From Roseinatronobacter bogoriensis DSM 18756 (lineage in GTDB: Bacteria > Pseudomonadota > Alphaproteobacteria > Rhodobacterales > Rhodobacteraceae), in NCBI RefSeq assembly GCF_004366635.1, contig NZ_SORN01000008.1:62001-126000 (forward strand): a stretch of 64,000 nucleotides of DNA, in the 5' to 3' direction. A program made the position numbers and the translations under genes. The notes beneath the pieces were generated by a model. It had not been told where the DNA came from, searched no databases, and saw nothing but the letters and a program-made list of their open reading frames with translations. Of the stretch, positions 1-8,811 are shown one piece after another (position 1 is the stretch's first letter; each line of letters opens with the position of its first letter).

Positions 1-2
1 TG

Positions 3-188
3 CAGCGCGCCGCTGCCCCAGATGAAGCCGGAATGCGTCTGATAAATTATGACTACGACAGTCTGCAAGGCGAAATCACGCTTGAACGCACCGGCAACCT
101 TTTGTCAGGATCGTTCGATTTTTCCACTGACGGGGAAACCTCAGCGGAGGTGCGAGGCGAGTTTGATGGGGTAATTTTGCAAGAATAG
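3..188 (+). CDS. C-terminal end of an unidentified protein (partial, cut by window start)
   Basis: An open frame enters from the left edge and stops at the TAG at 186–188, giving about 61 residues. The text alternates polar and hydrophobic residues (SLQGEITLERTG, GSFDFSTDG, EVRGEFDGV), which looks like beta-strand repeats of an exported or lipid-anchored beta-rich protein. That reading is inference only. It points towards the luciferase-like gene on the opposite strand. The start lies outside the window and no family is recognised. Confidence 0.6.
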   Translation, partial: QRAAAPDEAGMRLINYDYDSLQGEITLERTGNLLSGSFDFSTDGETSAEVRGEFDGVILQE

Positions 189-351
189 ACAGATACCGGC
201 TCAAGCCGTAAAACCCGGCATCGCGCACCCGAGGCGCCTCGAAGGCAGTCCACAATCGGGCGGTTACCAATGAATCGCTGCAACGAGCACAAGTGGCAGC
301 TTTCAAGAATGCCGTGTTGCGCACTGAGCGGCGGCTTCGGGCCGATCGCGA

Positions 352-1359
352 TTAAGCTGCGGCGCTTTTTTCTTGCAGTCGGCTCAGTGCTTGTGCCGCG
401 ATTTCGATTGAACGGACCCGCGCCGCATGATCGTGAATCATCCCCGTCACCATCAGTTCGTCAGGTTGATACTTCGCAATGAGATGGGCAAGCCCGTCTT
501 CCACCGTTCGGAGCGACCCGGTGGCGGAACAGGACAGCGCCTGTTCTACCTGCGCCAGCACCGGCGCTGGAATTTCCAGATCGGCGTCATGAACAGGTCG
601 GGGCAGTTTGCCGGGGTTGCCCGTTCTCAACCGCGCAAAAGCGATAAGCTGCGAAGAGCGCAGATAACGGGCCTCCTCATCCGTATCCGCAGCGCAAACC
701 CCCACCGCAATCATGACATGCGGCTTCGACAGCTGGGTCGAGGGGCGAAACGTGCTGCGATAGATCGCAAGCGCTTGTTCCAGCATGGCAGGGGCGAAAT
801 GCGATGCGAATGCGTAAGGCAGTCCCAGATAGGCCGCCAGTTGCGCGCCATAAAGGCTCGACCCAAGGACCCAGACAGGGACATGGGTGCCTTCGCCCGG
901 GATGGCGCGGACGGACAACTTGTTCGATGCCGTGTCGAAATAGGCGATAAGTTCCTGCACATCTTGGGGAAAGCTGTCTTCTGGTGCTAAGTGGCGTCGC
1001 AGCGCCCGTGCGGTCGCCATATCGCCACCCGGTGCGCGCCCGATCCCAAGATCGATCCTGTCAGGGAAAAGCGTGGCAAGGGTTCCAAACTGTTCCGCGA
1101 TGACAAGTGGCGCGTGGTTCGGCAGCATGATGCCACCGGCACCGACGCGTATGCTCTTTGTCGCCGCGGCCACATGACCGATGACGACCGCCGTTGCCGC
1201 GCTGGCGATACCGGGCATGTTGTGGTGCTCGGCCAGCCAGTAGCGGTGATAGCCCAGGCGCTCTGCCTCTGTTGCCAGATCGACAGTGTGGGCGAGCGCT
1301 TCGGCCGCGGTTTCCCCTTCGGCAATCGGCGAAAGATCGAGAAGTGAGAAATGCTGCAT
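352..1359 (-). CDS. LLM-class flavin-dependent oxidoreductase (luciferase-like monooxygenase)
   Basis: A 335-residue single-domain TIM-barrel protein of the bacterial luciferase-like family, closest in style to the E. coli YhbW group. It would use reduced flavin and O2 on an unknown small substrate in the cytoplasm. Typical features are the N-terminal barrel strand (FSLLDLSPI), the W-AEHHN motif near residue 43 that lines the flavin pocket, GGIMLPNHAP, and R-DLGIGRAPGGD near residue 105. The ATG at 1359 follows a good ribosome site (AAAGGAGT). It appears monocistronic. The substrate cannot be inferred from context. Confidence 0.9.
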   Translation of the reverse strand: MQHFSLLDLSPIAEGETAAEALAHTVDLATEAERLGYHRYWLAEHHNMPGIASAATAVVIGHVAAATKSIRVGAGGIMLPNHAPLVIAEQFGTLATLFPDRIDLGIGRAPGGDMATARALRRHLAPEDSFPQDVQELIAYFDTASNKLSVRAIPGEGTHVPVWVLGSSLYGAQLAAYLGLPYAFASHFAPAMLEQALAIYRSTFRPSTQLSKPHVMIAVGVCAADTDEEARYLRSSQLIAFARLRTGNPGKLPRPVHDADLEIPAPVLAQVEQALSCSATGSLRTVEDGLAHLIAKYQPDELMVTGMIHDHAARVRSIEIAAQALSRLQEKSAAA

Positions 1360-2126
1360 GATCGACTCCTTTGCTCTCAGCTAACCATCAGGACGGTGCA
1401 AGCCAAGGCTGCCCATGGTGTTTTCTGCGGTGCGAACCGGAGCTCGCAGCTGCGAGCAGTCGAGCCATCAGCAGACGCCAGCTTCGTCTGCACTGCCGAC
1501 CTCTGCCCTTTAGAAATGCTGCACCACGGCGCTCGACCATGAAGCCGATGGCAGTCAAGGGCCGGGCACGTATATGTGAGCTGAGCGGCACCCAACATGG
1601 CCGGTGCCGCCATGAGCCGCAAGTGCTTCTATACTTCCCGGCACCGCGACACGGCAGGAGACTATCCGACGCTCAACACACCGCGCTAGTTGATCTGCCC
1701 TTCAAGACCACGTCACTTCGCGAGAGTGGAGGGTTCAGCCATACCCGTATGGCTGACACTGGCTGCCCCCCCCGTCACCTGACCTTCGTTTTCCTAAGAC
1801 TTCGGTCATCGCTCGACACCCAATCAGTCGCGCAAAAGTCCCACCCGAATGCGTCTGCGCAACACGCCATCAGAGGTCCGCAGCGACTCACTGAGCGGCC
1901 TTCCCTTCATTTCCTTATCGGCACACACAGGCCAGAAAGTTGGAGGCCGCTCAGCGACTCGCTCTGCGCGTCTTTCTCACTTCATCCCGATCTCAACCTC
2001 AGCATGCGCGGGGTGGATACCAACGAGAAACGTCAGCGGCGTTGGCAGCGAGTTAGAGTTGGAAATTTCTCAACGGGTCGCGGTCAGCAAGGCATTCAAA
2101 CCTTCCGGTCCAATTCTGTGCCCCTG
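1360..2126. other. Gene-poor spacer with decayed sequence
   Basis: About 770 bases without a convincing gene; frames here are short and lack family signal. It holds a 16-base perfect palindrome at 1442–1457 (GCTCGCAGCTGCGAGC), the first copy of a 127-bp dispersed repeat (1725–1851), and an inverted repeat with 11-base arms CTGAGCGGCCT at 1891–1901 and 1944–1954 separated by 42 bases. This looks like an insertion scar or the edge of an accessory segment. Confidence 0.5.
1725..1851 (+). repeat. 127-bp dispersed repeat, copy A
   Basis: It begins AGTGGAGGGTTCAGCC and ends CAAAAGTCCCACCCGAATG. A second copy in the same orientation lies at 9259–9384. Aligned by eye, roughly five of six positions agree, with the two ends nearly identical and small indels in the middle. 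It contains a small hairpin (GCCATA-ccc-g-TATGGC) near its left end. The pair brackets the GntR–FAH–Tct–betC segment. It could be a terminal remnant of a mobile element; the family is not recognised. Confidence 0.75.
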
Positions 2127-2801
2127 TTACAAAATAGAAAACAGGTGCGTTGCAGTTTTTGCGTAATGCTCTTCAGTAAGTTGACACACCAAATCCACAT
2201 CCCGCGCCAAGGCAGCCTTAGCCAGTGCTTGGTGCTCTTGCAGTAAGTTACGCTTCAACCTCGCGTGATACACAGACGCGCGCCGATATCGCTCACACTG
2301 GGTTTGAAGCATGTCGCGATGTCGCAACAGCCAACGGCTTCCACAGGCAGCGACTAATGCATCATGAAATCTTCGGTTCAGGTTTTCCCATCGGTCAAAG
2401 TCTTGCAACTGGCCATCATGAAGGAGGGTATCAAGCTTCTCTAAAGAATAAGCGGCTGCCACCACCTGAGATTCCCAATCTTCATCGCCGAGTTTGACTG
2501 ACAACCGCAGTGCCGCGCATTCAATCGCAATTCGCGCCTTGTTAAGGTCGTCGAACTCTTCAGGGTTGAGTGGAGCAACATGAAACCCTCGATTACTGGA
2601 TGAGATAACAAATCCGTCGGCGGCAAGACGTTGTAGCGCTTCCCGAAGCGGAGAAGGTCCAATCCCATACAGGCCACGCAACTTCTCTATGCGCAACTTT
2701 TCGCCCGGTGCGCGGACACCATCGATGATGTCTTTTCGCAGCCTGGCGAAGGCTTGATCGACTAAGGTCGTTTCTGTTTCCAGTGTCGCAGCGTCTTCCA
2801 T
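2127..2801 (-). CDS. GntR-family transcriptional regulator, FadR/FCD subfamily
   Basis: About 224 residues: an N-terminal winged helix (residues ~10–75; LRKDIIDG, GIGPSPLREALQRLAADGFV) followed by an alpha-helical FCD ligand-binding domain with conserved Arg, Asp and His residues. Members usually repress neighbouring catabolic operons until a carboxylate binds a metal in the FCD domain. It is divergent from the fumarylacetoacetase-like gene and transporter, so it is probably their regulator. The ATG at 2801 is preferred; a TTG at 2837 in the same frame would add 12 residues and run into the inverted repeat TTGAC-AA-GTCAA. Codon use is less GC-rich than in the core genes. Confidence 0.9.
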   Translation of the reverse strand: MEDAATLETETTLVDQAFARLRKDIIDGVRAPGEKLRIEKLRGLYGIGPSPLREALQRLAADGFVISSSNRGFHVAPLNPEEFDDLNKARIAIECAALRLSVKLGDEDWESQVVAAAYSLEKLDTLLHDGQLQDFDRWENLNRRFHDALVAACGSRWLLRHRDMLQTQCERYRRASVYHARLKRNLLQEHQALAKAALARDVDLVCQLTEEHYAKTATHLFSIL

Positions 2802-2837
2802 AACAGGTTCTATGACAAAATTCTCTTGACAAGTCAA

Positions 2838-2864
2838 TCTCGATGAATTCTCATATTATCGAGA
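2838..2864. promoter_or_regulatory. Candidate GntR operator
   Basis: In the divergent spacer between the regulator and the FAH gene, TCTCGAT and ATCGAGA form a perfect 7-base inverted repeat with a 13-base AT-rich spacer, centred near 2851. It lies about 25 bases upstream of the FAH start codon, where promoter elements should be. A TTGACA hexamer sits at 2826–2831. The position suits autoregulated divergent control. Binding is inferred. Confidence 0.55.
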
Positions 2865-2888
2865 AAAAGATGAATTAGCGAGGATACT

Positions 2889-3770
2889 ATGCAGATTGCA
2901 GCTTTCAAGAGCGCCACTGGCGAGGGTTTGGGAGTGGTAGTGGGGGAACATATCGCGGTCATGCACGAGGGCATTGAAGGCAGCTCGGAGACAGCACTGC
3001 AAAAACTCATAGACGGCGGAGAATCAGCGCTGTCAGAATGGGCGAGCAAGTCAGCTACTGCCAAGCAAGTGTCGCTAAGCGATGTGACATTACTACCTCC
3101 CGTCGTATCGCGTCGCGCAGCGATTATTTGCGTCGGCAAGAACTACCATGCCCACGCACGCGAGTTCTTTGGGAGTGGATTCGACTCGACGGGCAAAGAC
3201 GAGATCCCGACCGAGGCGGTCATTTTTGGCAAAATGGGATCAAGCCTTGTTGGCCACGGCGAGAATATCAACGCTTCTCTGGACCCGACAAATACCGTGG
3301 ACTACGAAGGCGAACTGGCGATTATCATTGGGAAGGAAGCCCATAAGGTCGCGCGCGAAGATGCATTCAACTTCATCTTTGGATACACAGTCTGCAATGA
3401 TGTGACGTCTCGCGAGCTACAGAAGCGCCACAATCAGTGGCTGCTCGGCAAGAGCTTAGACAGTTTCTGCCCCCTTGGGCCTTGGATTGTCACCAAGGAA
3501 GAGGTTGGTGACATCACGAAGCAGACGCTTACGACCACAGTAAACGGCGAAGAGCGTCAGTGCGCATCAATCGCCGATCTGATCTTTGATATACCCGGTC
3601 TGATCGAGACTTTGAGTGCAACGATGACGTTGCAACCGGGAGATATCATTGCGACCGGAACACCTGCAGGCGTTGGCATTGGCCACAAGCCACCGAAATA
3701 CTTGGCGCCCGGCGATCGCGTTGAGGTGACGGTTACCGGGATTGGAACATTGGCCAATTCCGTAATTTGA
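2889..3770 (+). CDS. Fumarylacetoacetate hydrolase family protein
   Basis: A 293-residue cytoplasmic enzyme of the FAH superfamily. An N-terminal cap (to ~75) precedes the catalytic fold: VGKNYHAHA near residue 80, the metal-binding DYEGELAIIIGK motif near 139, GKSLDSFCPLGPW near 189, and the C-terminal TGTPAGVG loop near 255. Relatives hydrolyse or isomerise 2-oxo acids such as hydroxyheptadienedioate, fumarylpyruvate or 2-keto-3-deoxy sugar acids. It is first in an operon with a tripartite tricarboxylate transporter, so its substrate is probably derived from what that system imports. A short ribosome site (GAGG) precedes ATG 2889. Exact substrate unknown. Confidence 0.92.
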   Translation: MQIAAFKSATGEGLGVVVGEHIAVMHEGIEGSSETALQKLIDGGESALSEWASKSATAKQVSLSDVTLLPPVVSRRAAIICVGKNYHAHAREFFGSGFDSTGKDEIPTEAVIFGKMGSSLVGHGENINASLDPTNTVDYEGELAIIIGKEAHKVAREDAFNFIFGYTVCNDVTSRELQKRHNQWLLGKSLDSFCPLGPWIVTKEEVGDITKQTLTTTVNGEERQCASIADLIFDIPGLIETLSATMTLQPGDIIATGTPAGVGIGHKPPKYLAPGDRVEVTVTGIGTLANSVI

Positions 3771-3798
3771 CGTCAGTCATAAAGAGGAGGAGACTATT

Positions 3799-4890
3799 AT
3801 GACACGACACACAAAACTTTCGGGAAGCTCAGCGCTAGCCGTATCCCTTATGGCGTTGCTGGGTGCAAATCACGCGACAGCACAGCACAGCTTTGAAGGA
3901 CAGACCATTGAAGTGGTCGTTCCTTTCGCACCAGGTGGGGCGACAGATGTTGCAGCGCGCTTTCTAGAACGCTTCCTGGAGCGTCACCTCGAAGGGAACC
4001 CGAATGTCGAAGTGACCAACCGTGGGGGCGGCGGGTCAATCCTTGGTGCAAACTGGTTCCAGCAAAATGCGCGCCCAGATGGTCAGACTGTTTTGTTCAC
4101 AACTTCATCTACGGCAAACCCTTATGTCTTGGGTCAGCCTGAAGTTGAGTATGATCTTGCTGCCATGCGCATGGCCTATGGCTTGCCGTTCGGAAGTGTA
4201 ACATATGTTGCAGCCAACACTGGGATTGAGACGCCGGAAGATTTCGTCAATGCCAGTGGTCCATTGCTTTATGGCGGTATCGCAGCAGCTGCCAGTGACC
4301 TTCCGACGCTCTTGTCTTTCGAGGTGTTGGGTGTCGATGTTCGCTCGGTGCTCGGTTTTACAGGCCGTGGACCCATTCGTCTTGCCTTCGAGCGCGGTGA
4401 AACAAACGTCGATTTCCAATTCACGCCTGTGTATATGACTCAGGTCGCGTCGAGTGTAGAAGATGGCAGTTCGGTCGCTTTGATGACCGGCGGATCAATG
4501 GATGAAAATGGTCGACTGATTGCCCGTGACCCTGCAGTTCCCGATCTTCCATCAGTATACGAAGTGTATGTAGATGTATTTGGTGAGGAACCGAGCGGCG
4601 TTGAATGGGATGCTTACCAAGCGATGGGGGCCCTTACGCTGGCATATGGCCTTACAGCTTATCTTCATCCTGACACGCCCGATGAAATCGTCAACGCTTT
4701 TGCCGATGCCGTCGCTCGCATCAATGAAGACCCTGAATTCATTGAAGAAGGGCAGCAAGTGGTCGGTGGCTATGCCATGACATCACCTGTTGATGCTGAA
4801 GCCGCGCTGCGGGCCGCTCTCCAACCAAGCGATGAGGTGCGTGAATATCTCATCAACCTTCTGACTGACAAATTCGACGTTCAGTTCTAA
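3799..4890 (+). CDS. Tripartite tricarboxylate transporter substrate-binding protein (TctC/Bug family)
   Basis: A 363-residue periplasmic binding protein. It starts with a signal peptide (hydrophobic residues ~10–28, probable cleavage after ATA-Q). The family signatures IEVVVPFAPGGATDVAAR (residues ~35–52) and NRGGGGSILGA are present; the first loop clamps one carboxylate of the ligand. A strong ribosome site (AGAGGAGGAG) precedes ATG 3799. It lies 28 bases after the FAH gene and before the membrane component. It would deliver a carboxylate of unknown identity to the TctA–TctB protein. Base composition is noticeably less GC-rich than the chromosome core. Confidence 0.93.
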   Translation: MTRHTKLSGSSALAVSLMALLGANHATAQHSFEGQTIEVVVPFAPGGATDVAARFLERFLERHLEGNPNVEVTNRGGGGSILGANWFQQNARPDGQTVLFTTSSTANPYVLGQPEVEYDLAAMRMAYGLPFGSVTYVAANTGIETPEDFVNASGPLLYGGIAAAASDLPTLLSFEVLGVDVRSVLGFTGRGPIRLAFERGETNVDFQFTPVYMTQVASSVEDGSSVALMTGGSMDENGRLIARDPAVPDLPSVYEVYVDVFGEEPSGVEWDAYQAMGALTLAYGLTAYLHPDTPDEIVNAFADAVARINEDPEFIEEGQQVVGGYAMTSPVDAEAALRAALQPSDEVREYLINLLTDKFDVQF

Positions 4891-4908
4891 GAAACAGCAA
4901 CAGAATGA

Positions 4909-4938
4909 CATCGGCGGCCAATGTTCTGGCCGCCGATG
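4909..4938 (+). terminator. Intercistronic hairpin between tctC and tctAB
   Basis: A perfect 12-base inverted repeat (CATCGGCGGCCA / TGGCCGCCGATG) with a 6-base loop starts 18 bases after the tctC stop. There is no U-run after it. In binding-protein transporter operons such a hairpin typically stabilises or attenuates the transcript so that the binding protein is made in excess over the membrane part. Confidence 0.7.
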
Positions 4939-4995
4939 TATCCTTGATACGTTCCTCAGCATCATCGGCAATCCTTCCTCGGAGTCCGCAACCTC

Positions 4996-6954
4996 ATGGA
5001 CAACGCACTCGCAGCCCTGTCTGAACTCTTTGAACCATTGCGCCTGTTTGCACTTATTATGGGAGTGCTAGCTGGCATGGTATTCGGCATGCTGCCAGGG
5101 CTAGGAGGTGTGGCTGCGGTTTCGATCATGCTTCCGTTTATTTTCCTGTTCGACAGCTACGCAGGCTTGGCGCTCCTTTTGGGCGCAATCTCAGTTGTTT
5201 ACACTTCAGACACGATCACCTCAGTGCTTCTGGGTGCGCCCGGTTCTCCGGCGTCGGCACCAACTGCGATCGAGGGACACGCAATGGCGCGTCGGGGCGA
5301 AGCCGCCACTGCGCTCGGGTTAGGCTTTCTTGCTTCAATGACCGGTGGGTTGATCGGGGCAATGACGCTGGCATTGGCGATCCCGGTTGCAGGGCCAATA
5401 GTGCTTGCGCTCGGCACTCCTGAGCTTCTCATGTTTGCTCTGATTGGGCTTTACTTCGCTTCTAGCATGATCGGGCGCGATTTGGCGGTAGGCCTAGCGG
5501 CCGGCTGCCTCGGACTGCTCATTGGAACAATAGGGCCTGCACCCGCAGCGGCCAATTTCCGATTCACCTTTGGGCAGGCATATCTGCTGGACGGGCTTTC
5601 ATTGACGATTGTCGCATTGGGACTGTTCGCGGTTCCTGAGATTATCAGCATGTTGTCAGGTGGGGGCGGCATATCTTCAAAGCGTCAGGTTGTGAGCAAC
5701 TGGTCATCAGGATTCGTTGAATTCTGGAAGAGCCGCTGGCTTATCATCAGATCAGCTTTCATCGGCACATTTGGCGGATTTGTTCCTGCAGTCGGAGCAA
5801 ACGCGTCGACTTGGGTGGCTTATGGTCATGCCATGAGCTCGACCAAAGACAAATCCCGTTTCGGAAAAGGCGAACCAAGGGGTGTTGCTGCCGCAGAGGG
5901 CGCAAATAATGCCACGGTAATCTCCGATCTTGTCCCCACACTGTTGTTCAGCGTTCCAGGTGGTCCTGCCGCGGCTATTTTCCTTGGTGCCTTGTTCAGT
6001 TTCGGGTTCTTTCCCGGCCCCAGAATGGTCACCGAGGAGCCCGTCCTTCTGTATCTGATTGTGTGGAGCGTCGCACTGGCATCGATCGTAGGCGCAGCAA
6101 TCTGTTTTGCAATTACACCATTGGTGGCACAGCTGACGCGTATCCGTTTTGCTCTGATCGCAGCGCCGCTGATGCTGGTTATGGTCGCTGGCGCCTATCA
6201 GGCAACGCAATCTTTGGGTGACATTTCCATTTTGCTTTTGCTGGGTGTCATTGGTTGGATTATGAAGCAGGCAGAATGGCCACGGGCGCCAGTGCTTGTT
6301 GGGTTCGTTCTCGCGACCCCGGTCGAGCAATATTTTTGGCTCACAACCCAGATCCATGGCTGGTCTTGGCTGGGTCGTCCCGGCGTTCTGTTGATCGCGT
6401 CATTTATTATTGTGCCCCTGATCTGGCGTGCAGCAAGCAGATGGATTGCAAAGCGGAAAGCTATAAGTCCTTTGTCCGTTTCTGCGGATGCTGACCCGGA
6501 TGTATCAAAGCCCACTGGAACCACCGCTGCGAGGCTCGCAATGTCAGTGATCGCTGTCGCGATCTTTGGTTACGCGTTGGCTGAGGCGATGGGCTTCCGA
6601 GCAAATGCCAGGCTGTTACCCTTGCTGGCCATTATCCCCGGTCTTGCACTTGCGATTTTCGTGGTGGTTCGGGAAGGTATTCGGCTGACAAGAAACGTCG
6701 ATCAGTTTCATTTCGAAGCAAAGGCAGACTACCCGATAATCGCTTTGCTGATTGGTTATGCACTGGGCATAGCACTGTTTGGATTTCAAGTCGCAACCGC
6801 CGTATTTCTGATTTTCGTTCTAACGCGCTTTGCCGGATTACGGTTGCTAGGAGCTCTGGCTTACGCCACCATCTTGTTCGTGGGCATCAACGGTCTTTTC
6901 TCTCTGATGAGAATAGCACCGCCTGAAGGTTATCTGATATCGAACCTCTTCTAG
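4996..6954 (+). CDS. TctA–TctB fusion, membrane component of a tripartite tricarboxylate transporter
   Basis: 652 residues. Residues 1–~500 are TctA: many hydrophobic helices, the N-terminal GMVFGMLPGLGGV motif, SVLLGAPGSPASAPTAIEGH near 78, and FGGFVPAVGANAS in the second half. After a polar linker (~495–515) the last ~140 residues form four further hydrophobic segments like the small TctB subunit, normally a separate gene. The fusion explains why no tctB lies between tctC and tctA. It is an inner-membrane, cation-coupled carboxylate importer by family. ATG 4996 follows a CGGAG site. Confidence 0.9.
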   Translation: MDNALAALSELFEPLRLFALIMGVLAGMVFGMLPGLGGVAAVSIMLPFIFLFDSYAGLALLLGAISVVYTSDTITSVLLGAPGSPASAPTAIEGHAMARRGEAATALGLGFLASMTGGLIGAMTLALAIPVAGPIVLALGTPELLMFALIGLYFASSMIGRDLAVGLAAGCLGLLIGTIGPAPAAANFRFTFGQAYLLDGLSLTIVALGLFAVPEIISMLSGGGGISSKRQVVSNWSSGFVEFWKSRWLIIRSAFIGTFGGFVPAVGANASTWVAYGHAMSSTKDKSRFGKGEPRGVAAAEGANNATVISDLVPTLLFSVPGGPAAAIFLGALFSFGFFPGPRMVTEEPVLLYLIVWSVALASIVGAAICFAITPLVAQLTRIRFALIAAPLMLVMVAGAYQATQSLGDISILLLLGVIGWIMKQAEWPRAPVLVGFVLATPVEQYFWLTTQIHGWSWLGRPGVLLIASFIIVPLIWRAASRWIAKRKAISPLSVSADADPDVSKPTGTTAARLAMSVIAVAIFGYALAEAMGFRANARLLPLLAIIPGLALAIFVVVREGIRLTRNVDQFHFEAKADYPIIALLIGYALGIALFGFQVATAVFLIFVLTRFAGLRLLGALAYATILFVGINGLFSLMRIAPPEGYLISNLF

Positions 6955-7194
6955 AGAACGCACAGCCGGATTTGTCGCAGAACACACAAGCTTGAAATCC
7001 TTGGCTGGCAGCGCACATCGAACTGGCCTAAGGGATGTCAGTTCTGGGCTGCTGCATCGGCATAAGCTGCGTTACACTCGATGATGTAGCAGACGCGGCC
7101 AGGATTCCGGTTGTGAAGTTCAATGAAACCGAGGGCAGGTTCAGTTTGTTTGCATGCACTGACGAAACCGCAATATAAAACCAACCTTTACGGA

Positions 7195-8715
7195 TCATTC
7201 GCCGCGTGGAAAGCGTTTGCTGTCTTCAAGGACGTTCAGATCCATATGATTGCGCATGTAGCGCTCTGATGCTTTTTGCAGTGGCTGGAAATCCCACGGG
7301 TAATAGCCACCCTGCCGCAGTGCCTCATAGACCACCCAGCGGCGCGCCTGACTTTCGCGCACTTCGGCATCGAAGCGCGCCAAATCCCATCGGGCCTCGG
7401 ACTGTGCGCGCAGATCGGCCAAAATCTCTTGATGCGAAGGATCACCGGCAAGGTTGCAATGCTCCTGAGGATCGGTTTCCAGATCAAACAGCAACTCAGG
7501 GTCCAGCATGCAGCGGGTATATTTCCAGCGCCCGTCGCGCAGGCAGACCAAGGGCGCCTCTGAGGCTTCGGCAGCATATTCCATGGCGACGGGGCTTATG
7601 CGCGTGGTGCCTTGCCCCAACGGCACGAGGCTTTCGCCGGTCGTCCAAGGCAAAACTTCCGCCATACTGACACCAGCAAGATCGCACAATGTCGGACAGA
7701 TATCGATGGTGCTGACAGGTGCATCTATCCGTCCTGACGCCATGTCAGGGGCTGCGATCATCAGGGGCACGCGGGCCGAGCCTTCAAAGAAGCTCATCTT
7801 ATACCACAATCCACGTTCACCCAGCATATCCCCATGATCGCTGACAAAGACCACCACGGCCTGCTGGCGCGTTGCCTCAAGCGTGTTCATAATCTCGCCG
7901 ATCTTGTCGTCCAGATAAGAGATATTTGCGAAATAAGCGCGTCGTGCGCGCGCCACCATTTCCGGTGTCAGATTATAGGAGCGCCAGTCATTCGCATTAA
8001 ATATCCGTTTTGAATGGGCGTCTTGCTGGTCATAGGGGATAGGCCCGGTTTCGGGCGCCAGATGGAGGCAATCCGCATAAAGATCCCAGTATTTCTTGCG
8101 CGCGACATAAGGGTCATGCGGATGAGTGAAGCTGACGGTCAAGCACCATGGCCGCGCATCAGCCCCACGTGACAGATCATAAATCTTGGACACAGCATGA
8201 TGGGCGACATCGTCATCATATTCCATCTGGTTGCTGATTTCGGCCACCCCTGCGCCCGTAACCGACCCCATATTGTGATACCACCAGTCAATCCGCTCGC
8301 CGGGTTTACGGTAGTCAGGCGTCCAACCAAAATCGGCAGGATAAATATCGGTGGTCAGACGCTCTTCAAACCCATGCAATTGATCAGGGCCGACGAAATG
8401 CATTTTACCAGAGAGGCACGTGTAATAGCCCGCGCGTCGCAGATGATGCGCATAGGTCGGGATGCTAGAGGCAAATTCCGCTGCATTGTCATAGACCCGA
8501 GTGGAACTGGGCAGCTGCCCTGACATGAAACTCGCACGCCCCGGCGCGCAAAGCGGTGAAGCCGTGTAGGCATTGGCAAAGCGCGTAGACCGGCCCGACA
8601 ACGTCTTAAGGTTGGGCGCATGGAGCCAATCGGCGGGGCCATCAGGAAACAGTGTGCCGTTTAGCTGATCCACCATAATGATCAGGATGTTTGGCCGCGC
8701 GTGATCGTGGGTCAT
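7195..8715 (-). CDS. betC: Choline-sulfatase
   Basis: 506 residues, matching the rhizobial BetC pattern almost throughout. It hydrolyses choline-O-sulfate to choline and sulfate in the cytoplasm, feeding glycine betaine synthesis or sulfur supply. Alkaline-phosphatase fold: metal Asp16 (MVDQLNG), the formylglycine motif C-A-P-G-R with Cys56, GKMHFVGPDQLHGFEERL, THPHDPY, SDHGDMLGERGLW, and the long C-terminal tail QARRWVVYEALRQGGYYPWD typical of choline-sulfatases. The Cys needs a formylglycine-generating or similar maturation system, which is not in this window. No betA, betB or choline transporter lies beside it, so it is an isolated gene between accessory segments. Confidence 0.96.
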   Translation of the reverse strand: MTHDHARPNILIIMVDQLNGTLFPDGPADWLHAPNLKTLSGRSTRFANAYTASPLCAPGRASFMSGQLPSSTRVYDNAAEFASSIPTYAHHLRRAGYYTCLSGKMHFVGPDQLHGFEERLTTDIYPADFGWTPDYRKPGERIDWWYHNMGSVTGAGVAEISNQMEYDDDVAHHAVSKIYDLSRGADARPWCLTVSFTHPHDPYVARKKYWDLYADCLHLAPETGPIPYDQQDAHSKRIFNANDWRSYNLTPEMVARARRAYFANISYLDDKIGEIMNTLEATRQQAVVVFVSDHGDMLGERGLWYKMSFFEGSARVPLMIAAPDMASGRIDAPVSTIDICPTLCDLAGVSMAEVLPWTTGESLVPLGQGTTRISPVAMEYAAEASEAPLVCLRDGRWKYTRCMLDPELLFDLETDPQEHCNLAGDPSHQEILADLRAQSEARWDLARFDAEVRESQARRWVVYEALRQGGYYPWDFQPLQKASERYMRNHMDLNVLEDSKRFPRGE

Positions 8716-8811
8716 AACCCGATATTCCTAAAGTGATATACTGCTGGATGTGACCATCGCCGGATCAGGCGAGCAGATCAAGCGACATTGTGCCGAAGGA
8801 AGCCTTTAAAC

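Noticed and set aside
352..990. Long plus-strand frame opposite the luciferase-like gene
   Set aside because: A codon-position shadow of a well-supported gene on the other strand, rich in Arg and Gln with no family signal.
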